From Siderastrea radians (Eukaryota; Cnidaria; Anthozoa; Scleractinia; Rhizangiidae): DNA of 64,000 bases. The notes beneath the pieces were generated by a model. That model saw nothing but the letters and a program-made list of their open reading frames with translations. It was not told the origin of the DNA and did no database searches. Shown here in pieces: positions 21,901 to 34,189 of this stretch. Where the stretch lies: NCBI GenBank assembly GCA_964017195.1, contig OZ024895.1:9607501-9671500 (forward strand), written 5' to 3'. Each line of letters begins with the position of its first letter. The first letter of the stretch is position 1. A program made the translations under genes and the position numbers.

Positions 21901-22513
21901 ACGACTTAGTTTTTGTTCATAATCTATGACCTTTAAACAAAGTGTCTGTCTTGGCCGCGCCGGAGACACAGAAAGAGGGCTATCGAACTCTAATAGCTTC
22001 TATTGAAGAAGCCTTTTCACTACACTTAAATACTGCTCGTTAACCTTCACAAACAGCACCTTTAGATATCACTGCGACAAAAAGTGCTAATTTGATGACA
22101 ACAATTTAACATTTCATTAAGTGACTCATTACGGTGCTTTCAAAGGTTCGGGTTTTTTTACGTGAAAGACTGAAAATCAACCACGATGACAAGTTAAGTT
22201 TGTTCATCTTTACTTTGTAATCCTTGAAGAACAAGTTTAAAAAAAAAGCTCTTATTAGCTTTTCACCATTTTGAACATATAACGTTACTATATACACTGA
22301 TTAGGCTATTTAAAATATAATCTTATTGTATACAACCTGGCAACTTCGGGACTTCTAAGCACTTTTGTTTCAATGTGTTCTAGACGATTCTTCATGGATC
22401 ATTATGGGTGTTGCAGTAGGAGGAGCTCTTGTTTTAGTTATTATTGTTGCCTTAGTGGTGTGGTGGATGCGAAGGCACACTACAAGTCATGACAAATTTA
22501 AAGTCCTTTTCAG
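15904..22513 (+). CDS. Ig-domain single-pass membrane receptor (kinase exons not seen)
   Basis: Coding exons inferred from frames and splice borders are 15904-15966, 20146-20530, 20754-20999, 21284-21547, 21723-21797 and 22384-22513. All phases agree: 0, 1, 1, 1, 1, then 2 at the end. Exon 1 encodes a signal peptide (MSPIAYFMLLLLEFV...). Exon 2 is a V-like Ig fold that seems to lack the first canonical Cys. Exons 3 and 4 are I-set domains (LECTGDGYPAPNITWTR..GAYRCTANN and VTCHANGSP..GGNYTCTATN). Exon 5 is a Ser/Thr/Pro stalk. Exon 6 carries the membrane segment WIIMGVAVGGALVLVIIVAL followed by WWMRRH. The layout is that of a receptor tyrosine kinase ectodomain, but no kinase exon was found in the next 27 kb. 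Reading through the last donor hits a stop at once. The 4.2-kb first intron and the exon 1 to 2 link are the least certain parts. Confidence 0.72.
17165..17410 (+). repeat. Dispersed repeat, copy 1 (copy 2 at 38755-38975)
   Basis: About 200 bp are closely shared with 38755-38975, including GGAAGGCCTGCACG, CGGTCTTTTGACC and TTGAGCCGTTACAACTT. The shared part ends near GGTGGATTCTTGTGG, where the hAT-like remnant begins in this copy only. The repeat family is not recognised. Confidence 0.8.
17430..17765 (+). pseudogene. hAT transposase C-terminal remnant
   Basis: The frame from about 17402 ends in a segment typical of the hAT dimerisation domain (LYPYVTAILTILVTMP, then ERSFRTMR). A frameshift near 17690 moves the following KTYMRSTMQADRLSGL-like block into another frame. 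No DDE region, terminal repeats or start is present, so this is a decayed fragment, in the first intron of the Ig-receptor gene as modelled here. Confidence 0.75.
18834..19141. mobile_element. MITE with ~18-bp terminal inverted repeats and TCAA flanks
   Basis: The left end GGCCGGTTTACACGCTAC matches the inverse of the right end GTAGCGTGTAAACTAGGC. Both sides are flanked directly by TCAA (18830-18833 and 19142-19145), a probable target-site duplication. The internal ~270 bp is non-coding and GC-richer than its surroundings. Confidence 0.75.
19235..19560. mobile_element. MITE with ~26-bp inverted ends
   Basis: TTAAATTCATCTTGCAAGTG at 19235 is mirrored at 19535-19560, and a second inverted pair lies inside (AACCACCTAAGCTTGACC against GGTTAGGTGG-type sequence near 19515). 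There is no coding potential. It sits in the first intron of the Ig-receptor gene as modelled here. Confidence 0.7.
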
Positions 22514-24289
22514 GTAAATTCTGATTATTTTATGCCTTTGATTATGACAATGACAGTGGCGAGGACGATAATGATGATGATGATGATGATGATGCCATTT
22601 ATTGACACAATTAACAATTTCGACTATTCAGAACGTCTATGCTGTGCTTTAACGTTTTGGTTTGGTTTGGTTTTTTGGTTTCAAATTTTTTAAACCAGTT
22701 TGATTTTTATTTTCCCCTGCTCACAACATATACCCTGCTAGCAGTGGTTCCCGGCGAACTAGAGGACGATGAACCACTGCAAGCACCTTTTAGGTTTCTG
22801 TCGAGCATGCGTGAGTGACAGAGTCTGAGCTGTCAGATTTTGGCCAATCAGAGAAAACACGCGCCCTGGACGAACGCGCGACAAAAGGTCAACAGTTCAA
22901 CTTGTAAAAATATAAATTGTAGCCTGAAGCTGCGGAAATTTCTGCGCTATTTTCGATTTTTTGTGCCAGTAAAAGAGCTTTCGATTATTTTAGCATTTTG
23001 GCGGCTTTTTAATGACCAAGCAATCAAGGAATGTTTGTGTTCGTATTAAAGCGAGCCTCTGCAAAATATTCAGTGCGCTACACAAAATACCCGGCGTAAC
23101 CAATCGAACCAATCCGAACGAAAAATCAATCGAACTCAATTCGATTGGTTTTCGATTGGTTCGGCAGTCGAGCATAATCGAACAGGATCTTTTGGGTGAG
23201 TTCGATTACCGAACTCGCGAGTTCGATTTCCGCACTAAATCGAACCAATGGAACTTAATCGACGCGATTAGTTCGGTTTCGTTCGGTAGTAAAACGACAT
23301 AAATATTGAATTCTAAGACAGAGAATGCGGGTTTTTATCCTTTTTTAGGTGACAAAATCATAAAACAGAAAGAATTATATGAAGATCATCGCAGTGAAGG
23401 TGTTTCAACTTAAGCAGTTAAATCATAAAACGTTGGAAAAAAGCAGCAAAATGTTAAATTATGTCATATTCAACATGTCTTGCATCAATTCCCGCCGTTT
23501 TGTGATAATTTATAATTTCAGGTCAAATCCAAGATGGCGACCACATTGGATAACCTCACAGGCCCCCAGCAGCGCCGCAACCCAAAAAATTTGCTTCATT
23601 TTGTAGATCACCCGTTTTCTACGTAGATAAACTATTTTCGAAATATTGCCAGTAAAACCCAAGGTAAGGTTCCTTCACCCAGCCCCCCCCCCCCTCACCC
23701 CCTTGTTCCACAGTGGGGTGTGAGTTTGCTTGTACGTCCGAGGGTCAACTTTTACGCACCGAAATATGAATTTTTGTGTTTCAATATTATCTGTGAGTTT
23801 TACTGTAATATGCATATTATCGCCATCATTTGATTGCCTGTAATGTTTAAGCGTTAACATTTTGAATAATAACTTGTGTGGTAGGCCCCCCGAGGGCGTG
23901 ACGCACGGAAAGCGAGCGGAAGAAGGTGGCAACTTTTTCTTATCTTTCCTCAAAGTCGGTACACGCAAGTTTTCTCTGCTCCGACCTTTCGTTACCTTTT
24001 AGTGAAGGATTTCACATGGTTTGGCCAGCTAGCTGCAGGCTTGCCAGAATTGTATTTTTTATTTATCCAATAAGATTTGTGTTTGAAAGTGAATATCTGC
24101 TATCTGTGTTTTCTATTCTCAGTGTACATTTATAATTACCGACAAATTTGAAAGACAACCATCGTTCAGTTATCATAGCAGTTCTGTAGACGAGTACATA
24201 GATTTAAGTCAATGAACACGTGAGCTAACAAGTTGTTCTGCCGAGTCTCTTCTTGTTTTTTTCCTCCACTCATCAGTATCAGCATCATC
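22514..24289. other. Non-coding interval with a GAT microsatellite and a TCGAA-rich patch
   Basis: After the Ig-receptor membrane exon there is a short (GAT)n run at about 22570-22595. Between 23095 and 23290 lies a patch dense in ATCGAAC/GTTCGAT words, which looks like a cryptic simple repeat. No kinase motif or other gene was seen. Confidence 0.5.
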
Positions 24290-27200
24290 ACCTTCTTCTT
24301 CTTAATTAAAGTAACCGATTTTCAATCCAACGAACGAAAACGAATTAATTCTGTCTTTCTTGAAGGTGTAAGGGAAAAAACAGAAATTCGGTGAGGATGC
24401 GTCATTCACATATTTAGGTATTTCTCGTAATACAATGTTTGAAATTGACATCTCCATCCCTGTAAACGCATCTGTAACGTTTTATTTAGCCTACGCGACA
24501 GTTGTCAGGCTGTGTATTCTCTGAGTTTCCTGTTTTTGACGAAAGCAGCACTTCAGCCTATATATTTACCCATTTTCTTCCGTAATCTTGTTAGACGGTA
24601 TCATCTTTATATTTTACGCCTACTACATTTCCCCTTTGTTAGGATATGTGTGGCAAAATTGAAACCCATGTTGCTGCTTTAGAGCTGTCTTTGGGAAACT
24701 TTTGGTGAAACTGAAAGAATGAAAAAATTAATATTCTCAGTAGTGGCTTTTTCATATACAAGCATTTACGTATTCGGTAAGAATTTAAAAAAAGGTAGTG
24801 TTTGATGGCTTTCTAAGAACTGTATCGTAATTCTCCCTTTAAGGCTAACCATTTATTTTTCCATAAAAGGCGATTTTCCTTATTTAGTATGGGTGTGTCA
24901 TGACAACCATTGCTTTTCGATGCCTGAAGTCATGATAATTTTTTGTTTCCGACTTAAAGGTTGAAATAAAGAGCAGATTAAAAAAGGGTTCATGATCATA
25001 ATTTTAGAATCATGAATAAGATTTTATTTTTATCCCTTGTGTATAGTCACAGGGCCATCACTATCTATTTACGCGGGACTACCTCTTAAAACCTTTTTTG
25101 TTATCGAGAATAAAATTAAAGTCACGTGAAAAAATTCCACTCCATGCCATTTATAAGGTTTTCGAAACACAAGAAGACACAAATAAGGCACTACTTCAAA
25201 TTCGTCGTTGCCAGTTTTTTCATGCCCTTTCATCCACAAAGCGAATTCAGTTTCCTTAACAATTAGAATACACCTTGACATTTCAGTTTTTGGTTAAGAG
25301 TCAGTTTCAGTTTGATTACGCTGCAAATGTGATAATATTGATCAGGGAATGCATTGAGGGTTAATACACACGGAAATGAATTGTGAATTGTAAACTAGTT
25401 AAAAGAAGGCTCCAGTCACGTATATGTTAATTCAGTTGTTATTTTGCTGACGGACCTACGTGCATTATGGGGATACAAAGAAAAATAATGGCAAAGTTTA
25501 GAAGGAACAATCTGTCATATTTACTATTCTTAGGAAAATAAATTAAAAAGGATTCCATGGGACACTTTTTAGCATCTATCTTTTGCACAAGATTTCATCT
25601 GAGGCCGTTTTTATAATAATTGAGGGGTAAAAGATGAAGTGCAAGAGTAGTTGTACTTTGCAAGCTAGGATCGCATGATTGGGCAGGATTTGCTTTTCTT
25701 TCTGGCCCTATTTTCCTGAAACGTGAATATGTTTTTTTTTTTTGTTCCTTTTCAAGAGGACGAAAGATTCGAATGAGTCTTGTCATGTTTGTCACGAGGT
25801 TTGTTGGCATAAATTGGAATACACGAGTAGGGTACTTTAACCAATAAGTATCAAGCAAGGAAACATGAAAATAAACTTGTTTGAGGCATAATTGTTTCTA
25901 TAAGGCTGACTTTAAAGCTGGAGATCAAACAGGTAGCCTTGCCAACCAACAAGGAACAGGTGTTTAACACGCGACAGGAAAGCTCACTAGATAAGCGTGC
26001 GCGAACCTCACTCATGGGGCATTGCTCACTGATGTACAATTGTAATAAGAATAGTGTTTCTTCTTTTTACATTTTTAGGCCATTTGGCCTTTAAGTTAAC
26101 CTATATAGCTTTTTTGAAATATGTACAGTTGTTTAAATACAAATGAATGGAAATACAATGGAAACGACACTAAACACACAGTGCACCTGCTATTTGAACC
26201 CCTCCAGGCTATCTCGACTCCCACAGTTCCCCTTGAATTTGCATGCTTACCATTTTTTAATCATTTGCTATTGTCCCACTACCTTGAGTTCGGTCATCTC
26301 AAACCGGTTAAGCAGAAGAGACGCCATTTTTTGTTTTGTTTTCACAGTGCCAAAAGGCTGTAGCACGCAAAACAAATGTGTCAAATTGTTGGACATTTCA
26401 ACAGAGTATAGGTAGTGGAATTGCCCAGACCGAACTGTCACCTACAGGTTTTGTTATTTCAACCTGTGTTTGAGCTCTTGTGGAAAACGAAAACAAAACT
26501 AAGTCTTCATTTGTAGTTCCAGCTAAATTTCAGCCTTAATTTTGGCCAACCTCAACTTCAACGGTCATAAAACGATGAAAATTTTCACGTAATCACGCTT
26601 TTTTCGTTGTTGTTCTTGCTTATATTTTCATTAACAATTCAAATTACTGTGACATATATAAAGCCCTGTTTCAGCATTTTCATTCAACTGAGGATGGCAT
26701 CAGGGATTCCGAAACATGTCTTGTTTCAAGTTTAAAAAGTGTTGTGTTGTCTCTTAAAATAATTAAAAATAAATGTAAATAAAAAAGTCGCAATTATACA
26801 ACTTGGTTATAACAAAGGCTGATGCATATTTAGATAACTCATTTTTATCCTATTACATGTTCAGTTGACGGCAAAACAATCCCCAGGGACTTGAAACATG
26901 AAATTCAAAACTACAATGGCAAAAGTCCAATTTACACCTCTCAGTTCTTGTCTGAAAATTAATGCGACCTCTCTTTCCACGTGAATTTGCAGGTGTACCT
27001 ACATGATATTATGATCTTGACAATTTGTAAATGAGTTGAACGCTGATTGACAAATAAAAAGGAACTAGTAACTGAAGAAAGACACGTTCACTGACGTACA
27101 TGTTAAGTGAAATTGTGTATTTGGCATTTTGTTCTGCCTGTGAGGTTCGCTGAGAACGTGCAAGCAAGACAAAAGATGTTCATGAACACTGCAAGCATAC

Positions 27201-28320
27201 TATTGACGGTGTGTAAGTACATGTTCTTTTTATACTTTGATTAAAAAAAATAGCGTGCATTCACTGGTGAGTTCAAGGGGCCTTAATGGAGATACCATAA
27301 AATAGGAAGTGTTCTCATGGGCTCAAGGACCCGCGTGTTTAACTCTAGCCAGTAATTAGGGGTTCGTTTGAGGTGACTTCCAACCTGAACCTTACATGAA
27401 CCAACGAAGATCATTTTATAGCCAGATGGTAAATGATTGCGTTTTCTGCCATCGTTTAGCGTCCTAATTAAACCTGAATAGATAATTTAGGTGGGTATAC
27501 ATTATTTTGGAACAGAAAATTCTCTAAGCTCGAAAACATGTTAACAAAGAGATGCAAAAGCTTGCCGAATGGCAAAGAAAATGAGATAATAATTTTGACT
27601 ACCTTGTTATAGGAAATTAAAGCTCCTTAAATTAAGGTATTTGAAATTAACGCGACTTAAATTAACGCGAATTGGAGGGAAAATCTCTTTCGAATAAAGG
27701 AAATTAACGCGAGAAAGGGGGCAAATTTTCGAAATGAAGAAAATTAACGCGATTATTGATGTCTCTTAAGAATTTTTGGCTGCAGTGTAAAAAACCGGAT
27801 GTCGAGAACCATTTCTGAAAGGAAGAATGAACTGGAAATATTGCAGATGACATATCTTTAAGACTTTTACATCGTAAAAGACTGAAAAAGAGTGTGCAGA
27901 AAGAGGGAGGGTCATTGTTTCCTAGTTGCTATATGTGTTCGGACAGTATCCAGAATTTGGGGGTGAAATTAAGGTCTCGGAAATTAACGCCCCACTTAGA
28001 TAATGTCGCGGAAATTAACGCTCACAAAAAACAATATATTTGACAGCGTTTTACCCAACAAAGGGGTCAATCAAAATGACGTTTTGACAATTTTCCGCAG
28101 TTGCGAAAATCTGCTTGTTGAAATCACATTTTACATTTTGGGATATGACTGTACAATTTGAAAAGTTACGCGCGATATAATTTTGTATCTAAATTTATGC
28201 GCCAATTTTATGAATTTCATTGTGTTTAACACCAAGCCTGACTGAGATACCCCCGTAGAACTACTGAATCAGCCAATGTAAACGTGACATCATCGATATT
28301 TTCACATGTGATATCAACAA
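24290..28320. repeat. Duplicated block A (partner 34190-37890)
   Basis: The part from about 25250 is collinear with 34190-37890. Shared landmarks include ACACCTTGACATTTCAG, AGTTAAAAGAAGGCTCCAGT, GTCATGTTTGTCACGAGG, TCAGTTGACGGCAAAA, AACACTGCAAG..TATTGACGGTG and GCGAAAATCTGCTTGTTG. The part before it (24290-25285) matches 14926-15880. Each A/B copy has a short open stretch starting with ATG (27176-27212 here) directly before GTAAGTAC. It could be a leader exon but is very short. Confidence 0.75.
27600..28035. mobile_element. Insertion rich in AAATTAACGCG words, present in block A only
   Basis: The collinear block B lacks this segment: the flanks GATAATAATTTTGACTA and TTGACAG(C/A)GTTTTA are close together in B. 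The insert repeats GAAATTAACGCGA-like words near both ends in forward orientation. It is non-coding and probably a non-autonomous element; its exact ends were not determined. Confidence 0.5.
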
Positions 28321-28639
28321 TTATTCACCGAAGCGGAGGTGATTTAATAGTGGTGGATATTTGCCAAGCCGCGAAGTACACACCAAATCAGTAGATAGTC
28401 AGAACCAAATCGTTCCGTCTTTCTTTCTGAGAAATGAGAGAAAACTCGCTCGCGAAATCCAGAAAAAATGCCGGAAGGTGAATAGCAGATAATGTCCCGG
28501 GTCTGAGTGGCCCATTTGCTATCAGAGTGCACGAAAACCACTATCCAGTGGTTTGGTATACACTAAGTTTACCCGTCGCATAAGCCTGGTATCCATCATT
28601 TTTTGATATTTGATTTTTATTTTCTAAGTTCTTCTCTCA

Positions 28640-28998
28640 CCACTTGCAATTATTAACGAGTTGATGAGAGTCAAAATAGCAACAAAACTTTGCCATCAGT
28701 TATCAGTTAACGAACAGTTGTTTCGGCATTTAGACTTGTTGGCAAACTGTTTCTTGAGACGTTCACACCCTTCCGGCAAACTATTTTTGTTTTTGCGACC
28801 TTTACACTGGCAAACTGTTTTTGCAACGTTCACACGTTCAAACTGTTTTTGCGACATTGGCGCTGGCAAACTGTTTTGGCGACGTTCACACAGGCGCGAA
28901 CTGTTTTTTTAGGCTTACACTGGCAAACTGCTTCTGCGACGTTCAAACTAGAGACAGTTTTGGCGACATTCACACATGCAAACTGTTTTGGACACGTT
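28640..28998. repeat. Minisatellite-bearing repeat (unit about 28-30 bp)
   Basis: Imperfect units of TGGCAAACTGTTTTTGCGAC plus GTTCACAC recur about nine times. The flank before it (GTTGATGAGAGTCAAAATAGC) is also found before the related array at 42915-43130, so this is a dispersed repeat family and not a local expansion. The short ORFs across it follow the repeat. Confidence 0.85.
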
Positions 28999-31150
28999 TA
29001 CCCAATCAGATCTCTTTGATCTCTTTGTGCTTTGTGATTTATCAGAGATAAAAATCGGCTTTTCCTTGTATATTTTGCTATGCTTTTGCTGATCTTTAAA
29101 AAAAGCCTCCCTGTCATCAGATCAATTATACAACTTACTCATGGCACAAACGTTCTATTTTGGCCTTATTGTCCTTTTCTTGAGACTAAAAATCTCCCTA
29201 CAGTAACCTGCTCGATAACCGAATGTTCTTTTGTGTCCCAGCTAAATGCCCCATAACATCAGTGAAACGAATCAGTAATATTTGACAGCAACATACGCAA
29301 TTAATGTTACATTTCATTCCTTCGTTTATTTTTCGTACTTTTTGCGGTTACTTCTGAGTCAGAATTTCGCGAACTAAAGTGATCTACAAAATACAAATCG
29401 TGAATACCTCATCGCGCAGAATGGCTGGACATCATTAATTATTCATAACCAGTGAAGCGGCAAATTTGAAGTCGAGTGCGCTTTGAAAAGCCCAGAATAA
29501 GAGAAGAAAGGGCCGAAATCGATCAAGTAGGGCTAGTAAAAATATAATTTTTCATATACAGAAGTGAGAAGTTAAACTTTCACGCACGGCGTTTTGAAGA
29601 ATAATGTTGTACCTACAATTTAAGCCTAAAACGAAGGAAATTGAAGAAGTGTAAGGACTGTTCTTTTAAACTTGAAAATCATGAAAAATCGGCCTTTTTT
29701 TGTATGGAAGCCGTTTTCAAGAGCGATTTTCTAAAATTTTTTACGGCCTTCCAAATTTTCACGCGCGGCAAATGGAAGATGGAACTTTTCATGAACAGAA
29801 TCCGTTTTAATTTTAAAAATCGGCCAACAGGAACCACTGTTCTTTTTAGGTTGAAAACTGTTAGTTGAAGTTGTGTTTGAAAATGGCGCGTTTTGGGCAA
29901 GCAACCTATTGTTTGAAGCCCACGACTACGTAACAATGGCTGTCAAAATTAACAATACCCATTCAAGAAAACAACTCAATTGGAAAATGGCCCAGAATAG
30001 CCGCGAATTTTAAACTGATCTCAGTGCGCCAGCTGATTCATTCCATGTGCCGACCAAATCGCGCAATGAGCAAGGAAACAGAAAATGTCAGTGATCGGGA
30101 GCTCTTTTCAGAGCTCTTCGAAAACCCGATCCATCCCTTACAAATCCATATGGTACCCTCCATTTGTTGATGAAAATTCACCGATGTTTTACCTGCAAAT
30201 AAATGGAGACGTAGCGTTGAGATAGAGAGAAGTTTGTGGGAAGCCGAGGACAGTGTTTGATCTACTTCAAGAGAGCATCAACTCACTTAGTTAACGATTC
30301 GAGGAATCAGCTCGGGAGCGTGTTGGGCACGCAATCGAAGAAAGCATTCGACGATTTCCGCGTAAGATGTAGGACACGATATCTTTCACGTGTTTGACGG
30401 TGATCGAAGAGTTCAAATTGCTTTGAATGAACTGAAGCTGGCGAGTGGAGTTTTTATAGTAATAAATGACCAGACAAGGAAATGCCGCCGGATCGAAAAG
30501 CACCAATAGTTTTCAATCCCACAACGAAACACATATTAAAATTAGTATAACAAGATCACTCCAAGTTCAGTCTACCTACCGAAAAAAATTACATAGAATG
30601 GTTGTAAAAGTGAAAGTAAAAGTCTATTAGCGAGAACAACAGAAGTATTCGTTTGTTTTTATCATGACGACACAATCGGCTAGGCTCCATTCACTGGCAC
30701 GCGCAAGTTTATTTATGTTTAGAAACCTATGCACAAAGGTAAAAGACTTTTGAATCTTGTGCGTGGGGTTGCGTTTTTAGTGTTTGTATGTGCTGGTAGT
30801 TTTCTCTTTTGCGATATATGTAACGAAAATGCAGACAGAAGGAAAACGGATCCTTTCTCTCAGCAAGAAAAAAATCTGAAGGACGCTTTGCGAAATAAGC
30901 AATTGAAGGTGTGATATCATGAAACAAAAGGTTTAACAATGCCTCGCATATGTATTGTCTCTTTGCTCCACCTCCTGCACTTTGATGAGCAGAAGGTATT
31001 CCCAGTGGAAGAAAGCGCGCGTTATCATTAACCAATCAAATGCGCTTAGTTGAAGCAGAACAGACAATATTACAGACCTACGATTATAACTCGACTGTAA
31101 GTAAATGTCCCAAGAACAATAGGCATTCTGCGCGATGTTTGTTATACCAA
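28999..31150. other. Intergenic or intronic DNA, no gene recognised
   Basis: No recognisable domain was seen. A weak direct repeat (TTTCACGC[AG]CGGC with following similarity) occurs near 29578 and 29757. Confidence 0.4.
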
Positions 31151-31154
31151 GATT

Positions 31155-33588
31155 TATGAGCAAGGCGTCATTAATTCCAGTTTCAGACGACCTTATTAAA
31201 GAAATAAATAAATTGATCTACAACTTTATTTGGCATGACAATGATGAAATTAAGCGTACGGCACTTATTAATGATATTGAGGACGGGGGCTAAAAATGCT
31301 AGATATTGAGTCAATTATATCAGCTCAAAGGATAATGGTATTAAAGAAATAATTTGATGATGACGAAAGCTCTTGGAAGGTGATTCTAGATGAATTTCTT
31401 CAAGGCGTAGGTGAAAAAGTTATTCTTTTTTGTAATTTTGATACTCGCAAACTGCCAATTCATATTCCGGTTTTCTTTAAAGAATGCCTCGAAACGTGGT
31501 CTTAGTTAGTATCTTCGACAGTAAATGCCTACGACGATGCTATTAATCAGATTATTATTCAACAAATTGTCACTATGCCCATATATGGTAAGGAAGCCCT
31601 CAATATCTGTCATCCTACATAACAGCTATCCTGCGATATACGTAAATGACCATATTTGGAAGTGCACTGCAGATTTTCTTTCATTGCTTGTTTATTTGGC
31701 GGCCATTTTGAAAAGCGAGGCAGCTTTAGCAGTGTTCACCGTAAATTTTAACTCTCTGGAAGAAACTTTCCACCATTAAATGCTCTCAAAATGTTCAACA
31801 AGTATTTGCTTCAGCTCAAAAAGATATCCAGAGGTTGACTTGGAATTTTCATAGTGAGAACTCAACCAAGAAAATGCTATTGCGAAAGAAGCAGCACACT
31901 TGCTCATGGAAAGTTGTAAAGACTAAAGTTGAAAAGATTTTAATTCACAGGAAGAGGACTTATTCTCGGTAAGGTAGCAATATTTTTTTCCTTTGTCTTG
32001 TCATTTCCAAATATGAGTTTGTAAAGTCTTTTTAAGTGAACGGCAGTAAACTTCGATTTCTTGAAGTTCTGTTTTGATTTTTATTAAGCTTTATGTGTTG
32101 CTAGCTTTTAGGGTTTTTAACATAGAGCCGTAGTTTTTCTCGTTCTGAAAATGGTAGTCGATGGGAATTTGTTGAATAATAAAACAATTATCCTGCTCAA
32201 TCTTGTAGAATATCCCCTGATTTAGCCAACTCGTACAACTAAGTACCCCAAGCTTGCCGTGGATTGGAAGAAAATTTATTCGCAGAATATCCCCTGATTT
32301 AGCCAACTCGCCTCGTCGGCTAAGTATCAGGTGATATTCCGCGCGATTTTGCAGGATAATTGTTAATTATTGCTCAAAAAAAAAATTGAAAACTAAGTAC
32401 CCCAAGCTTGCCGTGGATTGGAAGAAAATTTATTCGCAGAATATCCCCTGATTTAGCCAACTCGGCTCGTCGGCTAAGTATCAGGTGACATTCCGCGCGA
32501 TTTTGCAGGATAATTGTTAATTATTTGGAATAATAAGAGTATCGTTGTAAAAAAAGCCTCAGTTTTCGAACGTTGCCTCTTTTCGGCTGGAGTGGTAAAA
32601 AGCGGAGACTTGTTATCCAACACGGGCAAATTTTTCGAAGGTGCAAAAGTTTCTGAAGCAATCTATCCACCATGGATTATTTTAAATTAATGAGTATTGT
32701 TGACGCTATACCGAATAATTGGAGACTCGTTTTTTAACATAATTCTCGACACTTTCCACCTCAATCCCTCAATTACTTTATATATAGCGAAAAGCCAGAA
32801 AGCAAACTCCTCCCACTGCTCAAAAAAAAAAAAATTTGAAAACTAAGTACCCCAAGCTTGCCGTGGATTGGAAGAAAATTTATTCGCTACCTTTTGTTGT
32901 TACCATTGAGACAAAGATAAGAGAGTTTCAATACAAACTACTCAACGACATTGTTTTTACAAATGAAAAGCTGTTTCGATTTAAAATGATTGATTCACCT
33001 TTATGCTCCTTTTGTAAGAAAGATGTTGAATCCCTCGAACATTTACTGTTTCACTGCAATTTTGTAGAAAGCTTTTGGAAAACCTTCACATCTTGGCTTA
33101 CGAATCAAAACATAACTTTAGAAACTTTAACTTTAGTGAACATCTTGTTTGGTGTATACAATGAAGATGAGGACAACATCATTTTGAATCACTTGATTCT
33201 TATGGCGAAGTTTCATATCTATAAATGCAAGTTAACACGAATCGTCGTCGTTGAAATTTTTCGAAGCCAAGACCAAGACAGTTTATCAAGTAGAGCGACA
33301 AATTGCAACTAAACATAATAAGCTCCTTAAGCACTATGGGAAATGGAAAAAAATCTGACCAAGCATTCAGTGAAGGAAAATTTTGCAAGTGTTTCTCCTC
33401 CTTTCTCCTTTTTTCTTAAATTGTAATGATTGTGTACGTAACATCTTTTTTTTTCCTTTTTTGTGTAAAACTGTAATCTTTATTGTACCTGTAAAAGCAA
33501 TCTTTTTCTGTATTCCTGTAATTCGTATTCTGTAATTCTTTCGTGTATATGGAAAATTAAAAAATACTTAATTACAAAAAAAAAACTT
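31155..33588 (+). pseudogene. Decayed LINE, 3' half of the reverse transcriptase ORF
   Basis: Open patches in several frames read like the C-terminal part of an L1/Tx1-type non-LTR polymerase: DDLIKEINKLIYNFIWHD near 31185, KMLDIESIISAQRIM near 31295, and at 32836-33235 a zinc-binding tail (LCSFCKKDVESLEHLLFHC). Stops and frameshifts interrupt the frame repeatedly; the last shift is near 33235. After the stop near 33358 comes an AT-rich 3' UTR ending in TTAATTACAAAAAAAAA. Hairpin repeats interrupt it at 32206-32523. It is not functional. Confidence 0.8.
32206..32523. repeat. 154-bp direct repeats containing a snap-back element within the LINE
   Basis: AAGTACCCCAAGCTTGCCGT occurs at 32241, 32395 and, as intact LINE sequence, 32844. 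In the first two copies the LINE segment is followed by GAATATCCCCTGATTTAGCC, which folds back on CGGCTAAGTATCAGGTGATA. The repeat thus fuses a piece of LINE coding sequence with a short palindromic element, and was then duplicated. Confidence 0.8.
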
Positions 33589-34189
33589 AAGTGATCTTTA
33601 TTTCGCGAGACTAATGACTACAGGGTTTTAAATTTTTGCTTAAAAGTATGGCCTTAACTTTGCCGATTCTTTCCATCAAAAGGACTATGTCAGCTATTTT
33701 TAGTGGCTCTTTGAAAAGCCAAAAGTCACATACTTGAAAAAGTTGGGCCAACTTTTTCAAATTGTATCGTTGTGTCTTAAAAACTTAAAACTGTTATAAT
33801 TTGCCCTCCCTTCGAAAATTCAATTGATATCTTCCTATTGCGGGGATAGGGGCATTTTGTGCATGAAAACGATTAATAAGTTACACTATTAGCATAATTA
33901 TGACAAAAAATAAGCAAAATCCCAGTGACATAGTTCCTTTATTATCGCAAAGGGAAATACGTGACAGTGAAACAGTATATGGCCCCTTACTGTCTCAGTT
34001 TTCCTTTGACTGAAAATCATCAGAAAGAACAATATGCAAGTAATGGGCAATCATTCGTTTTCCTTTCAATGATCATTATATTTCCTGTCTTTTGCACAAC
34101 CAGCAAATACCGTTGCATTTTTTTCTTCCTTCCACAGAGGGGAAACTGCAAGAATATTGCTAAAGTTGTAACTGTGGAAAAAAAAATTA

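Noticed and set aside
28640..28998. CRISPR-like array
   Set aside because: The units are contiguous imperfect minisatellite copies without unique spacers, and the DNA is eukaryotic.
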